DNA of 9,431 nucleotides from an uncultured bacterium (GTDB lineage Bacteria > Armatimonadota > UBA5829 > DSUL01): positions 1 to 9,431 of the forward strand of contig CALCJH010000119.1 in NCBI GenBank assembly GCA_937967775.1, read 5' to 3'. Positions 1 to 6,499 of the stretch are shown here, piece after piece. The notes beneath the pieces were generated by a model that made no database searches, had not been told where the DNA came from, and saw nothing but the letters and a program-made list of their open reading frames with translations. A program made the translations under genes and the position numbers. Numbering within the stretch: the first letter of the stretch is position 1; the number at the start of each line of letters is the position of its first letter.

Positions 1-1511
1 GACACCAGGAAGCTGCGGGTAGCCGGTGTGGGATCTACGTTGCCGCTGGCGTCGTGAGCCCGCACCGAGAACGTATGGCTGCCCGCGGACAGAGCCGTGA
101 ACTGATGGCAGGTCTCGGAGGATGGTTCGCTCCAGACTCCGCCGTCCAACCTCCAGGAGTAGCGCAGCTGCGCCACCGGAGTGGTGTTGTCGGAACCGCT
201 CCAGCAGAAGCTCGCCGAAGACGAGCACAGCGTGGAACCCTCTCCCGGCCCCTGAGTCAGGAACGTGTCCGGCAGACCCGTGTCCACCAGCGTGCGCACC
301 GTGACGGTCTCCGAGACCGACTCTCGCCCGCAAGAATCCTTCGAACGCACACGGAAGTAGTGCAGCCGGTCCGGCTCAAGCCCTGTCACCATCATTGCAT
401 GCGACGTCCGCAGCGATGTGTTCACAGCCGTGAACGAACCCAGTGAGGCAGATGTGCCATACTCCACCTGAGACGTGGCCGGTTCGTCCGTGGTCCAGGT
501 GACCTGGAGGTCGCTCGCACCGGGGAGAGCCGATATGCCCGTGATGACCGGCGGGTTGAGATCCACTGTGAAGCTGCGGATAGCCGGAGTCTCGTCCAGT
601 CTGCCGGACGGATCCCGGGCCGCCACCTCAAAGGTGTGGGCCCCATGCTTCAGGCCGGTGAACGCTTTGCTGGCGGCCGGGTCGAACGCCGACCACTCGC
701 CGCCGTCCAACCGCCAGCGATAATCCAGCTGGCTGACATGCGCCGTGTCGTCCGACCCTGCGAACGAGAAGGTGGCGTTCCCGTCGCACAGTCTGGCTCC
801 GTCCCCTGGTCCATCCGTGATGATGGTCTCAGGCGGGAAGACGTCCGGCGTCTGCACGGTGGTCTGCACGGTGTTGCTGGAGACGGCAGAGATCAGGTTG
901 CTTCCGGTGGCGGAAGCGGTGTTGGCGATGACGGTGCCGTTCGGAACGGCACCCACGGTCACGTCGAACGTAATGACCGCGCTGGCGCCAGGGGCCAGAG
1001 AGCCGACGTTCACTCCCGCAGCCACGGCGGGCCGTCCGCCCGGATCCGCGACAGGATTCCCGTTCAGACGCGTCGAGCCCATCACATAGGAGCTGTTCGC
1101 CGGAATCGGATCTGTAACGCGGACGCCGATCGCCGCGGCCTGGCCGTTGTTCGTGCAGGTGATGGTGTAGGTGACAACATCGCCTCGGGCGGCGGTGAAG
1201 ACGCTGGCCGCCTTGGTGAGCGCCACCGAAGCCACCGACACGGTGAAGCTGCGCTGCACGGGCTGGCTGATGTTGCCCGCCAGATCCCTTGCCCGGACTC
1301 TGAAGGTATGAGGACCCTCGGGAAGGCTGAACGCGGCACTGGTCGCGCTGGAGAAAGCGCTCCACTCGCCTTCGTCCACGCGATAACTGTAAAATAGTTG
1401 CGAATGCGGCGTCAGGTTGTCGGAGCCGGTCCACAGGAACGTGACATTCGTCAGCACCGTGCTCCCCTCCGCGGGCCCGCCCACGATGAAAACGGACGGC
1501 GGAGTCGTGTC
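1..1511 (-). other. Ig-like / DUF11 / fibronectin-III-like C-terminal domain block of the giant protein
   Basis: From residue 1185 (DTTPPSVF) the array changes type. Three Ig-like domains share a pattern: 'GPxEGST', then 'W-x-G-S-D-N/D', then 'W-R-L/V-D-x-G-x-W-S', then 'HTFxVxAxDxxGN'. They sit at residues about 1185-1277, 1407-1500 and 1597 onward. Between the first two is a DUF11-like domain (about 1278-1400) with TYTITCTNNGQAA and VTDPIPANSSYV, typical of bacterial surface proteins. Between the last two is an Fn3-like domain with VTWTTDEPATSQVEYG and a C-terminal YFRVRSKDSCGRES. Assignments rest on motif recognition by eye. Confidence 0.75.
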
Positions 1512-4500
1512 CACGATGTTCAGTACGGCCGTGGGCGTGTAGCGCTGTCCGGTGACGCTGTTATAGAGATAGACCGTATGCTGGCCGGCCTGGAGAAAGA
1601 CTCCCGGCGACACCTCGCCGTTCCAGACCGCCCGGTATGCTCCGGTTCCGTCAGGAGCCAGAGGAAGCGTTTTCAGCGTGCCGATCCGCGCCTCGAGATC
1701 CAGGGACACCCCTGCCCCGGCCTGAGCCGTAATGGCGAGCGTCCGGCCGTCGCCGGGCTCGAACGGGTTGGGCTCGAGGGTTAGCGAGCTGACAGATGCG
1801 ACGGTCAGGGTGCCTGTTTGCGGAAACTGCACCCCGGCGGCGGTGTAAACGCGAATGGCATAGACCCCGGCAGGCGCCAGATCGCCGCTGATGCGTCCGT
1901 CCCACTGCGCAACGTAAGTCCCCTCGGAGCCGACTTCAGTGAAGTTGACCTGAGCATACGAGCCAGACGGCGACACGATCCGGGCGTACAGGCCAGCCTG
2001 CCCACCGTCGGCCCTGAGAGTCAAAACAACGTGGTTGGCGCCCGTGGGGGCGAAGGGGTCAGGGCTGGCCTCCACGCTGAAGACCGCAGGACGCACAATG
2101 ATATCTTTCCAGTAAATGTAAGGCTTCTGCCCGACTCTGGCATAAGGCTGCAGACGGAATGTCCCCGCTCCAGCGAAGTTGCCGTATTCGTCTTTGCCGT
2201 CCCACGCTGCGGTATATGTGCCGCTGGCCTCCACCAGCTGGAGCCTGCGGGTAACTATCCCCGTTGCGACGTTCGTTATCCACACATCCAGGTCCAGTCC
2301 CGGTTCTCCCGGAACGGTGATGTTCAGCAAGTTCCCTCCGCCCGGCGTGAAATCGTTGGAGGCCGTCGCGATATCGTGAGCGCCGCGGACGAAAAAGAAT
2401 CCGGTGGTCTGCGCCTCGATTGCGTCCGCATTGCGGACATAAACGCGAGCTCCGTAGACCGGATGCGCAGGGATGTGGCCGCTCCAGGTGTGGCGCGAGA
2501 CCCCGTCCCAGTTAGCCTGATACACCCCGGGAGACACCTCGGTCAAAGGCATATAGTTGAACATATGACCGAACCACTCGTGCCGGATGTAATACTGCAG
2601 GTTCTGCCCCGGGTCTGAAATGACGGTGACGGTTACCACATCCTCCGGCGTGCCGTTGGGCGAGAAGGGATTCCGGTCTACCGTGACGGACTCCACGTCG
2701 AACTGAATGGAGAACCCGACATACGGGTAATAGCGAACGTCGCTGGCGGCATTGTGGACGTAGGCGGCGTAGGAACCGGGCCTCCCGTACTCGCCGGATT
2801 CGTTCTTTCCGTCCCACACGTAGGTGTAGGTGCCGTCGCCGTTGTCCGTCATTATCGCCGTCTTGACCAGCGTGGACGGATTTCGGTAGATCCGGATGCG
2901 CACCGGGAATCCGGAATAGCCCCGTGCGGTGAAGGTGACCGTCTGGCCTTTGCGGGGATTGAACGAGGTTGCGCTCGACTCGAGGCGGTCAATACCTCGC
3001 ACCTTGAAGTAGCCCCGAACCAGCGACTCGACGTCGGATGAGTCCCAGACCACCACCTCGCAGCGGTTGTAGCTGTGGTCTTCTCCGTAGCCACTGTAGG
3101 TGTTGCCCATCAATCCGGCGTTGCTGTATCTACTCACGCCGTTCCACGATGCCTGATAGACCCCGGGCGTCCCGGTCTCTTGAAGCGGCTCCCGGTAGAC
3201 CATCCACCCCAGCCAGTTGTTGTGTATGCCGTATTTGAGGCCGGTGAGGCCGGGCGGAGCCTGAACAGTGATGGTGGCGAGTTGAGAGCCGGTGCCATCC
3301 GGGGAATACGGGTCGGGGTCAACGGTGATGGCAGAAACCGAGAACGTGATGTTCACCCCCGCCGTCGGGTAATAGCGGCGGTCGCTGACCGCGTTGTATA
3401 CGTAGGCTGTGTAGGCTCCGGGAGCGACTGCCTGACCCTCGTCGCCGGTTCCGTCCCAGACAAAAGAGTAGGAGCCGTCGCCGTTGTCAACCATCATCGC
3501 GGTCCGCACCAGAGTGAACGGGCTGTTGCGGTAGATTCGGATGCGAACGGGGAAGCCGGCATAGCCCCGGGCGGTGAATGTGACGCTTTGGGTCACGGCC
3601 GCGAAGGATGACCTGTCGCGCTCCAGACGATCAATCCCCCGAACCTTGAAGTAACCGCGAACGATAGACTCCTGCCCGTTAGCGTCCCAGACCACCACCT
3701 CGCAGCGGTTGGAGCTGTTGTCTTCTCCGTAGCCGCTGTAGGTGTTGCCCATCAGTCCGCTGTAGCTGTAGCGGCTGACGCCGTCCCAGGAAACCTGATA
3801 AACTCCGGGCGTTGCGGTCTCTGGAAGCGGCTCCTGATACACCATCCAGCCCAGCCAGTTGTTGTAAATGCCGTATTTCAGCCCCGTCTGGCCGGCGGCA
3901 GCATTCACTGTGATGGTGGCGGTCTGGCCCGGGTCTCCCGTCCCGTCGGGACGGAACGGGTCGGGCGAGACCGAGATGGCGTCCACGGTGTAGCGAAGCC
4001 GCAGCGTCGTGCTGGCTGCGTAATACGGCACGCCGCTGGCGGCATTGACCACCTGCAGGCGATAGTCGCCGGTCGGCTGGATTTCGCCGGAAGCGTTCCG
4101 ACCGTTCCAACTGAAAACATACTGCCCGCTGCCGGTCGGCGTCATCGGAAACTCGCCGACCAGCGCCCCGCCGGAGGAGCGCGTAATGCGGATCAGCAGG
4201 CTCAGCCCGTCGTATCCGCCGGCGGTGAAGGTGGCAAATTCGCCGGACCGCGGCTCGATTTCGGACCTGTCGCGACTGAGATACCAGATGCCTCGAACCG
4301 TGAAATACGCCGAAGGAGGAGAAGTGAGCTGAGAGCCGTCCGGAGCCCACAGCACCACATAACTGCGGTTGTAATCGTGATTCTCGCCGTATCCTCCATA
4401 GTTCGAGCCCATATAGCCCGAATAGTTATAGCGAGAGACGCCGTTCCACTCGACCTCATACACGCCGGGCGAGACAGGAGCGGGAAGGTCCTCCCTGTAA

Positions 4501-5063
4501 ACCATCCAGCCCAGCCAGTTGTTGAAGATGCCCCATTTATAGCTGCCGGACTCGATCGGTGTCGCCTGGATGCGAATCTGCACCACATTGCTTTCCGTGC
4601 CGTCCGGCACGAAGTTCGCAGGATCGATCTCCGCGGAAATGAAGCGCGGCCTGCGGCTGATGACCTCCACGTCTCCCCACGGACCGATGTAGCTGGAGGT
4701 TGCCAGGTTGAAAACCCGGAAGCTGTAGGTTCCAGTCTCTACGACCTGGTTGCTGTCGTTCCTGCCGTTCCACACGCAGGAATAGACCCCGGGGGACGTC
4801 TCGGTCAGCGCAATGGAGGATCGCACTACCGTGGTCCGGTCGGAGCGCGTCACCCGTATGGCCAGGGTGGCCACTCCCGGTGTGCCTTCCACCGTCAGGG
4901 TGGTGGACTGATTTTCGTCCGCATAAAACGCAACAGGACTTGCGCTGACGGACGTGATGCTGGTCTGGCCGTGTGCCTGCCCGCCTGGCCACCAGATCAG
5001 AAACGCGGCCAGGATCGCGACAAACGACAAACGGCTTCTCTCGATGCGTTCCTTCTCCTCCAT
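1..5063 (-). CDS. Giant secreted multi-Ig-domain protein (FlgD-like Ig array, DUF11, Fn3), 3' end outside window
   Basis: One frame stays open from the ATG at 5063 to the window edge (1687 codons, no stop). Residues 1-33 look like a signal peptide: a charged start (MEEKERIERSR), then a hydrophobic core (LSFVAILAAFLIWW), with likely cleavage near QAHG-Q. Residues about 34-1180 form an array of FlgD-type Ig domains. These show repeated 'NPFxPxGxG' openings and eleven W[D/N]G motifs followed by a Gly-Tyr strand. Residues about 176-1025 hold four tandem two-domain units. After D1185 come an Ig-like domain, a DUF11-like domain (about 1278-1400), a second Ig-like domain (about 1407-1500), a fibronectin-III-like domain (about 1501-1590) and a third Ig-like domain from about 1597. 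No catalytic domain is visible. The design fits an exported surface or matrix protein; adhesion or scaffold roles are inference. The C-terminal anchor, possibly PEP-CTERM or a secretion domain, is not seen. GTG at 5066 or ATG at 5084 are alternative in-frame starts. Confidence 0.9.
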   Translation of the reverse strand, partial: MEEKERIERSRLSFVAILAAFLIWWPGGQAHGQTSITSVSASPVAFYADENQSTTLTVEGTPGVATLAIRVTRSDRTTVVRSSIALTETSPGVYSCVWNGRNDSNQVVETGTYSFRVFNLATSSYIGPWGDVEVISRRPRFISAEIDPANFVPDGTESNVVQIRIQATPIESGSYKWGIFNNWLGWMVYREDLPAPVSPGVYEVEWNGVSRYNYSGYMGSNYGGYGENHDYNRSYVVLWAPDGSQLTSPPSAYFTVRGIWYLSRDRSEIEPRSGEFATFTAGGYDGLSLLIRITRSSGGALVGEFPMTPTGSGQYVFSWNGRNASGEIQPTGDYRLQVVNAASGVPYYAASTTLRLRYTVDAISVSPDPFRPDGTGDPGQTATITVNAAAGQTGLKYGIYNNWLGWMVYQEPLPETATPGVYQVSWDGVSRYSYSGLMGNTYSGYGEDNSSNRCEVVVWDANGQESIVRGYFKVRGIDRLERDRSSFAAVTQSVTFTARGYAGFPVRIRIYRNSPFTLVRTAMMVDNGDGSYSFVWDGTGDEGQAVAPGAYTAYVYNAVSDRRYYPTAGVNITFSVSAITVDPDPYSPDGTGSQLATITVQAPPGLTGLKYGIHNNWLGWMVYREPLQETGTPGVYQASWNGVSRYSNAGLMGNTYSGYGEDHSYNRCEVVVWDSSDVESLVRGYFKVRGIDRLESSATSFNPRKGQTVTFTARGYSGFPVRIRIYRNPSTLVKTAIMTDNGDGTYTYVWDGKNESGEYGRPGSYAAYVHNAASDVRYYPYVGFSIQFDVESVTVDRNPFSPNGTPEDVVTVTVISDPGQNLQYYIRHEWFGHMFNYMPLTEVSPGVYQANWDGVSRHTWSGHIPAHPVYGARVYVRNADAIEAQTTGFFFVRGAHDIATASNDFTPGGGNLLNITVPGEPGLDLDVWITNVATGIVTRRLQLVEASGTYTAAWDGKDEYGNFAGAGTFRLQPYARVGQKPYIYWKDIIVRPAVFSVEASPDPFAPTGANHVVLTLRADGGQAGLYARIVSPSGSYAQVNFTEVGSEGTYVAQWDGRISGDLAPAGVYAIRVYTAAGVQFPQTGTLTVASVSSLTLEPNPFEPGDGRTLAITAQAGAGVSLDLEARIGTLKTLPLAPDGTGAYRAVWNGEVSPGVFLQAGQHTVYLYNSVTGQRYTPTAVLNIVDTTPPSVFIVGGPAEGSTVLTNVTFLWTGSDNLTPHSQLFYSYRVDEGEWSAFSSATSAAFSLPEGPHTFRVRARDLAGNISQPVQRSFTVSVASVALTKAASVFTAARGDVVTYTITCTNNGQAAAIGVRVTDPIPANSSYVMGSTRLNGNPVADPGGRPAVAAGVNVGSLAPGASAVITFDVTVGAVPNGTVIANTASATGSNLISAVSSNTVQTTVQTPDVFPPETIITDGPGDGARLCDGNATFSFAGSDDTAHVSQLDYRWRLDGGEWSAFDPAASKAFTGLKHGAHTFEVAARDPSGRLDETPAIRSFTVDLNPPVITGISALPGASDLQVTWTTDEPATSQVEYGTSASLGSFTAVNTSLRTSHAMMVTGLEPDRLHYFRVRSKDSCGRESVSETVTVRTLVDTGLPDTFLTQGPGEGSTLCSSSASFCWSGSDNTTPVAQLRYSWRLDGGVWSEPSSETCHQFTALSAGSHTFSVRAHDASGNVDPTPATRSFLV
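1989..2597 (-). repeat. Intragenic repeat unit 4, degenerate (residues 823-1025)
   Basis: Shortened and diverged fourth copy, 203 residues. The aromatic motif is reduced to HEWFGHMFNY, aligned with NNWLGWMVYR. The W-D-G-V-S-R core is kept (NWDGVSRHTWSG), but the GNTYSGYGE loop is replaced by a short HIPAHPVYG segment. The second half keeps AWDGKDEYGN. It is placed by period and by the kept WDGVSR core, so the exact boundaries are less sure than for units 1-3. Confidence 0.65.
2598..3236 (-). repeat. Intragenic repeat unit 3 (residues 610-822)
   Basis: Third copy, 213 residues, very similar to unit 2: NNWLGWMVY, WNGVSRYSNAG, GNTYSGYGE, NRCEVVVWD, GYFKVRGIDRLE and VRIRIYRN, then VWDGKNESGE. 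The high nucleotide similarity to unit 2 points to a more recent duplication, or gene conversion, between these two copies than between the others. Confidence 0.87.
3237..3878 (-). repeat. Intragenic repeat unit 2 (residues 396-609)
   Basis: Second copy, 214 residues. It has NNWLGWMVY, WDGVSRYSYSG, GNTYSGYGE and NRCEVVVWD, then GYFKVRGIDRLE, an 'ARGYAGFPVRIRIYRN' strand, and a FlgD-like half with VWDGTGDEG. Its DNA closely matches unit 3 at a fixed 642-bp offset. For example, the stretch beginning cgcagcggtt at 3701 matches the one at 3059. Confidence 0.87.
3879..4538 (-). repeat. Intragenic repeat unit 1 (residues 176-395)
   Basis: First copy of a two-domain protein repeat of 220 residues. 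It opens with an aromatic motif around NNWLGWMVY (residues 181-189), followed by PGVYEVEWNGVSRY and a Gly/Tyr-rich stretch (SGYMGSNYGGYGE), then a 'VRGI' linker. The second half is a regular FlgD-like Ig domain with SWNGRNASGE. It is the most diverged of the three clear copies in its second half, and lacks the 'RIYRN' strand seen in units 2 and 3. Confidence 0.85.
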
Positions 5064-5310
5064 CACGTGCAAAGCCCCTTCCATCGGCCCAGATTGCCTC
5101 AGAGGTTTGCCGGCTGACGGAGCCGCGCAGTCTTCCGCAGAGACTTCAGAGAGCGGCCTGCTCCCGTGCGAGTGCCATAGCCCCGGCAGGACTGGAAGCA
5201 CGAGAGGACGAATGCTCGAGCTTTCCACCCGTCCCCGTGGCGGGGAGTGCCGCGGCATCCCTTGCAAGTGGGCGGCCCGTCGGCGGGACACCCGTCAGCT
5301 CAAAACCGAT
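5064..5310 (-). other. 247-bp intergenic leader between the PEP-CTERM gene and the giant gene
   Basis: No plausible small gene, clear promoter or U-tailed terminator was found here. It does hold self-complementary DNA. A nested hairpin lies at 5122-5157: outer arms GCCGC/GCGGC and inner arms AGTCT/AGACT. A short strong hairpin lies at 5232-5246 (TCCCCG-tgg-CGGGGA). Without a U-run after either stem, they look more like leader or mRNA structure than intrinsic terminators. The giant gene may be co-transcribed with the PEP-CTERM gene upstream or have an unrecognised promoter here. Confidence 0.45.
5075..5080 (-). promoter_or_regulatory. Candidate ribosome binding site of the giant protein gene
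   Basis: The AAGGGG on the minus strand lies 11 nt before the ATG at 5063 and 8 nt before an in-frame GTG at 5066. GTG-5066 therefore has the better spacing, and adds one residue. The ATG at 5084 overlaps this site and has only a weaker GAGG (5097-5100) 12 nt upstream. The signal peptide core is intact with any of the three starts. Confidence 0.5.
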
Positions 5311-5877
5311 TCATTCGCCGCGCTGTCTTCGCCGTCCCGCCGCTCCGGCAAGCGACGCCAGGCCGGCTCCGATGGCGAACAGGCCCGCCGGCTCCGGAAC
5401 CACCTGGATGGTGATGGGGGGAGAGATGATCTCCGGTGGATTGGCCTGGCCCCCGTCAAAGCTGGCGGACGCGATCAACCGGAACGTGTAGGTGCCGGGT
5501 TCCGTGTTCCGGAGGTCGAAATACCCCAGCACGATGCCCGCACGCTTCCCGGAAGCGGGAAGCAGAAAGACCTCCGGCATCTCCATAGCAGGCTCCGGGA
5601 TCCACAGGCGTGCAAAAAGTGCCGGATCCGGCGGAAACAGGTCATCCGTCTTCAGGGTGATGCCGTCAAAACTGAGGGAATGAGAGGAATCGTTGTTGTA
5701 GACGGACGCTAGGATGGCCAGGGGAGTTGTGGAACCGGCGACTCCCGTGAAGTGCAACACCCCTCCCCCGTTCGTGCCGTCGATCAGAAACACCCACTGG
5801 CCGGGACCGGCCAACGAGGCCTGAGATAACGTCAGAAACGTCAGTCCGGCGAGTATCAGCACCCTCATCTGTCTCAC
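5311..5877 (-). CDS. PEP-CTERM sorting-domain protein
   Basis: A small exported protein of 188 residues. The N-terminus is a signal peptide (MRQMRVLILAGLTFLTLSQASLA, likely cut after SLA). The C-terminus, residues 160-188, is a textbook PEP-CTERM tripartite signal: VPEP, then a hydrophobic Ala/Gly/Leu helix (AGLFAIGAGLASLAGAAG), then a basic RRRQR tail. In this family the exosortase (EpsH/XrtA-type) recognises the PEP motif and processes the protein during export, usually to the surface or extracellular matrix. The middle (GYFDLRNTEPGTYTFRL and similar strands) looks like a beta-sandwich without a recognisable enzymatic motif. The start is GTG at 5877 with a good RBS; an in-frame ATG at 5868 is the alternative. 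It lies upstream of the giant gene on the same strand. No exosortase is in the window. Function beyond sorting is unknown. Confidence 0.9.
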   Translation of the reverse strand: MRQMRVLILAGLTFLTLSQASLAGPGQWVFLIDGTNGGGVLHFTGVAGSTTPLAILASVYNNDSSHSLSFDGITLKTDDLFPPDPALFARLWIPEPAMEMPEVFLLPASGKRAGIVLGYFDLRNTEPGTYTFRLIASASFDGGQANPPEIISPPITIQVVPEPAGLFAIGAGLASLAGAAGRRRQRGE

Positions 5878-5885
5878 CGTAAGCT

Positions 5886-5891
5886 TCCTCT
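5886..5891 (-). promoter_or_regulatory. Ribosome binding site favouring the GTG start of the PEP-CTERM gene
   Basis: AGAGGA on the minus strand ends 8 nt before the GTG at 5877. The internal ATG at 5868 would be 17 nt away. This spacing decides for GTG as the start codon. Confidence 0.6.
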
Positions 5892-5901
5892 TGTCGATCG
5901 T

Positions 5902-5966
5902 GTTGCGGCGGAGACTCAGGCTTCGCGACCCGGTCGCGCCTTCCCCCGTCGCGACACTCCGCCAAC
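5902..5966 (-). promoter_or_regulatory. Strongly structured 5' leader element of the PEP-CTERM gene
   Basis: This stretch between the promoter and the start codon folds on itself. Outer arms GTTG (5902-5905) plus GCGGAG (5908-5913) pair perfectly with CTCCGC (5957-5962) plus CAAC (5963-5966), with a 2-nt bulge. Inside, CGCGACC (5924-5930) pairs with GGTCGCG (5932-5938), and AGGC (5918-5921) can pair with GCCT (5938-5941). A separate palindrome GTCGCGAC (5948-5955) could compete with the inner arms, so two exclusive folds are possible. No known riboswitch was recognised. It could be a cis-regulatory RNA, an mRNA-stabilising structure or a protein-binding DNA palindrome. Confidence 0.5.
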
Positions 5967-5988
5967 GATCCGTTCACCAATCGCTCTT

Positions 5989-5994
5989 ATTATA
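5989..5994 (-). promoter_or_regulatory. Candidate -10 element (TATAAT) of the PEP-CTERM gene
   Basis: A perfect TATAAT on the minus strand sits in an AT-rich island (CAATATAATAAG) in otherwise GC-rich DNA, about 112 bp before the GTG start. No good -35 box lies at 17-18 bp; only GTTTCA/TTTCAG-like hexamers are there. Transcription would begin near 5982 and include the structured leader. Confidence 0.55.
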
Positions 5995-6014
5995 TTGCCA
6001 GCGCGCGCCGTCTG

Positions 6015-6036
6015 AAACCAGCACAATTACCGGTTT
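6015..6036 (-). terminator. Weak hairpin downstream of rpiB, possible terminator
   Basis: An imperfect stem (AAACCGG with CTGGTTT, one G-U pair) and an 8-nt loop lies about 10 nt after the rpiB stop. The 3' arm ends in only three Us, so this is at best a poor intrinsic terminator. It is placed where one would be expected, before the promoter of the next gene. Confidence 0.25.
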
Positions 6037-6046
6037 TATAGGATTG

Positions 6047-6499
6047 TCATTGCGACACCCTTTCTGAAGATCCGGGTTCCAGCTTCTGGATCCGCGGGAT
6101 GTGGCGGCCCCCTTCGAAGGGGGTTTCCAGCCATACCCGCACAATGTCCAGAACGCGCTCTTCGGGGATCAGTCTTTCGCCCAGGGAAAGGATATTTGCG
6201 TCGTTATGCTCTCGCGAAAGGCGCGCGCTCTCCTCGTTCCAGGCTACCGCGCAACGGATCCCGCGGACCTTATTGGCAGCCATCGCCTCTCCGTTGCCGG
6301 AGCCGCCCAGCACGATCCCCCGGTCGAATTCTCCCCGCGCCACGGCCTCCGCCGCCGGTCGAACGAAATCCGGGTAGTCGCACCGCTCATCCGAGTGCGT
6401 GCCGAAGTCTTTCACTTCGTGCCCCTGTTCGCGAAGCCAGGATTCGATCTTCTCCTTGTAGCGGAAGCCTGCGTGGTCCGAAGCCAGAGCGATCCTCAT
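6047..6499 (-). CDS. rpiB: Ribose-5-phosphate isomerase B (RpiB/LacAB family)
   Basis: A cytoplasmic sugar-phosphate isomerase of 150 residues, the usual family length. It would interconvert ribose 5-phosphate and ribulose 5-phosphate in the non-oxidative pentose phosphate pathway. It begins MRIALASDHAGF with the family's Asp8-His9. It has GIVLGGSGNGEAMAANKV at 61-78, SREHNDANIL at 95-104 with His98-Asn99, and EGGRH at 129-133. The loop carries GSGNGE with Glu71, as in the Mycobacterium tuberculosis enzyme (Glu75 as catalytic base), in place of the Cys of the E. coli CGTGVG form. The ATG shares its A with the TGA of the creatininase-family gene (TGATG). AAGGAG lies 8 nt upstream, inside that gene, which implies translational coupling. 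Some relatives act on other aldose phosphates, so the exact substrate is inferred. Confidence 0.93.
   Translation of the reverse strand: MRIALASDHAGFRYKEKIESWLREQGHEVKDFGTHSDERCDYPDFVRPAAEAVARGEFDRGIVLGGSGNGEAMAANKVRGIRCAVAWNEESARLSREHNDANILSLGERLIPEERVLDIVRVWLETPFEGGRHIPRIQKLEPGSSERVSQ

Noticed and set aside
1989..4538. CRISPR array or mobile-element repeats
   Set aside because: The repeats are 609-660 bp long, in frame and without spacers. They are domain duplications inside one coding sequence.
54..5117. Many plus-strand open frames across the left half (for example 636-1397, 1818-2618, 3075-3611, 4377-5117)
   Set aside because: They lie opposite the continuous minus-strand frame. Their Arg/Gly/His-rich translations match no family, as expected for antisense frames in GC-rich DNA.
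5232..5246. Intrinsic terminator after the PEP-CTERM gene
   Set aside because: The TCCCCG/CGGGGA stem has a 3-nt loop and no U-run on the downstream side of the minus-strand transcript.
4954..5712. Plus-strand frames spanning the gap between the giant gene and the PEP-CTERM gene
   Set aside because: They cross the clear signal peptide and PEP-CTERM coding regions on the other strand and show no recognisable domain or convincing RBS.
5902..5966. Cyclic-di-GMP-I (GEMM) riboswitch
   Set aside because: The order of a GGC...GCC stem with a CGCGAAGCC-like stretch is loosely reminiscent. The conserved tetraloop/receptor pieces and the second hairpin are not seen, so I do not call it; an Infernal search would decide.
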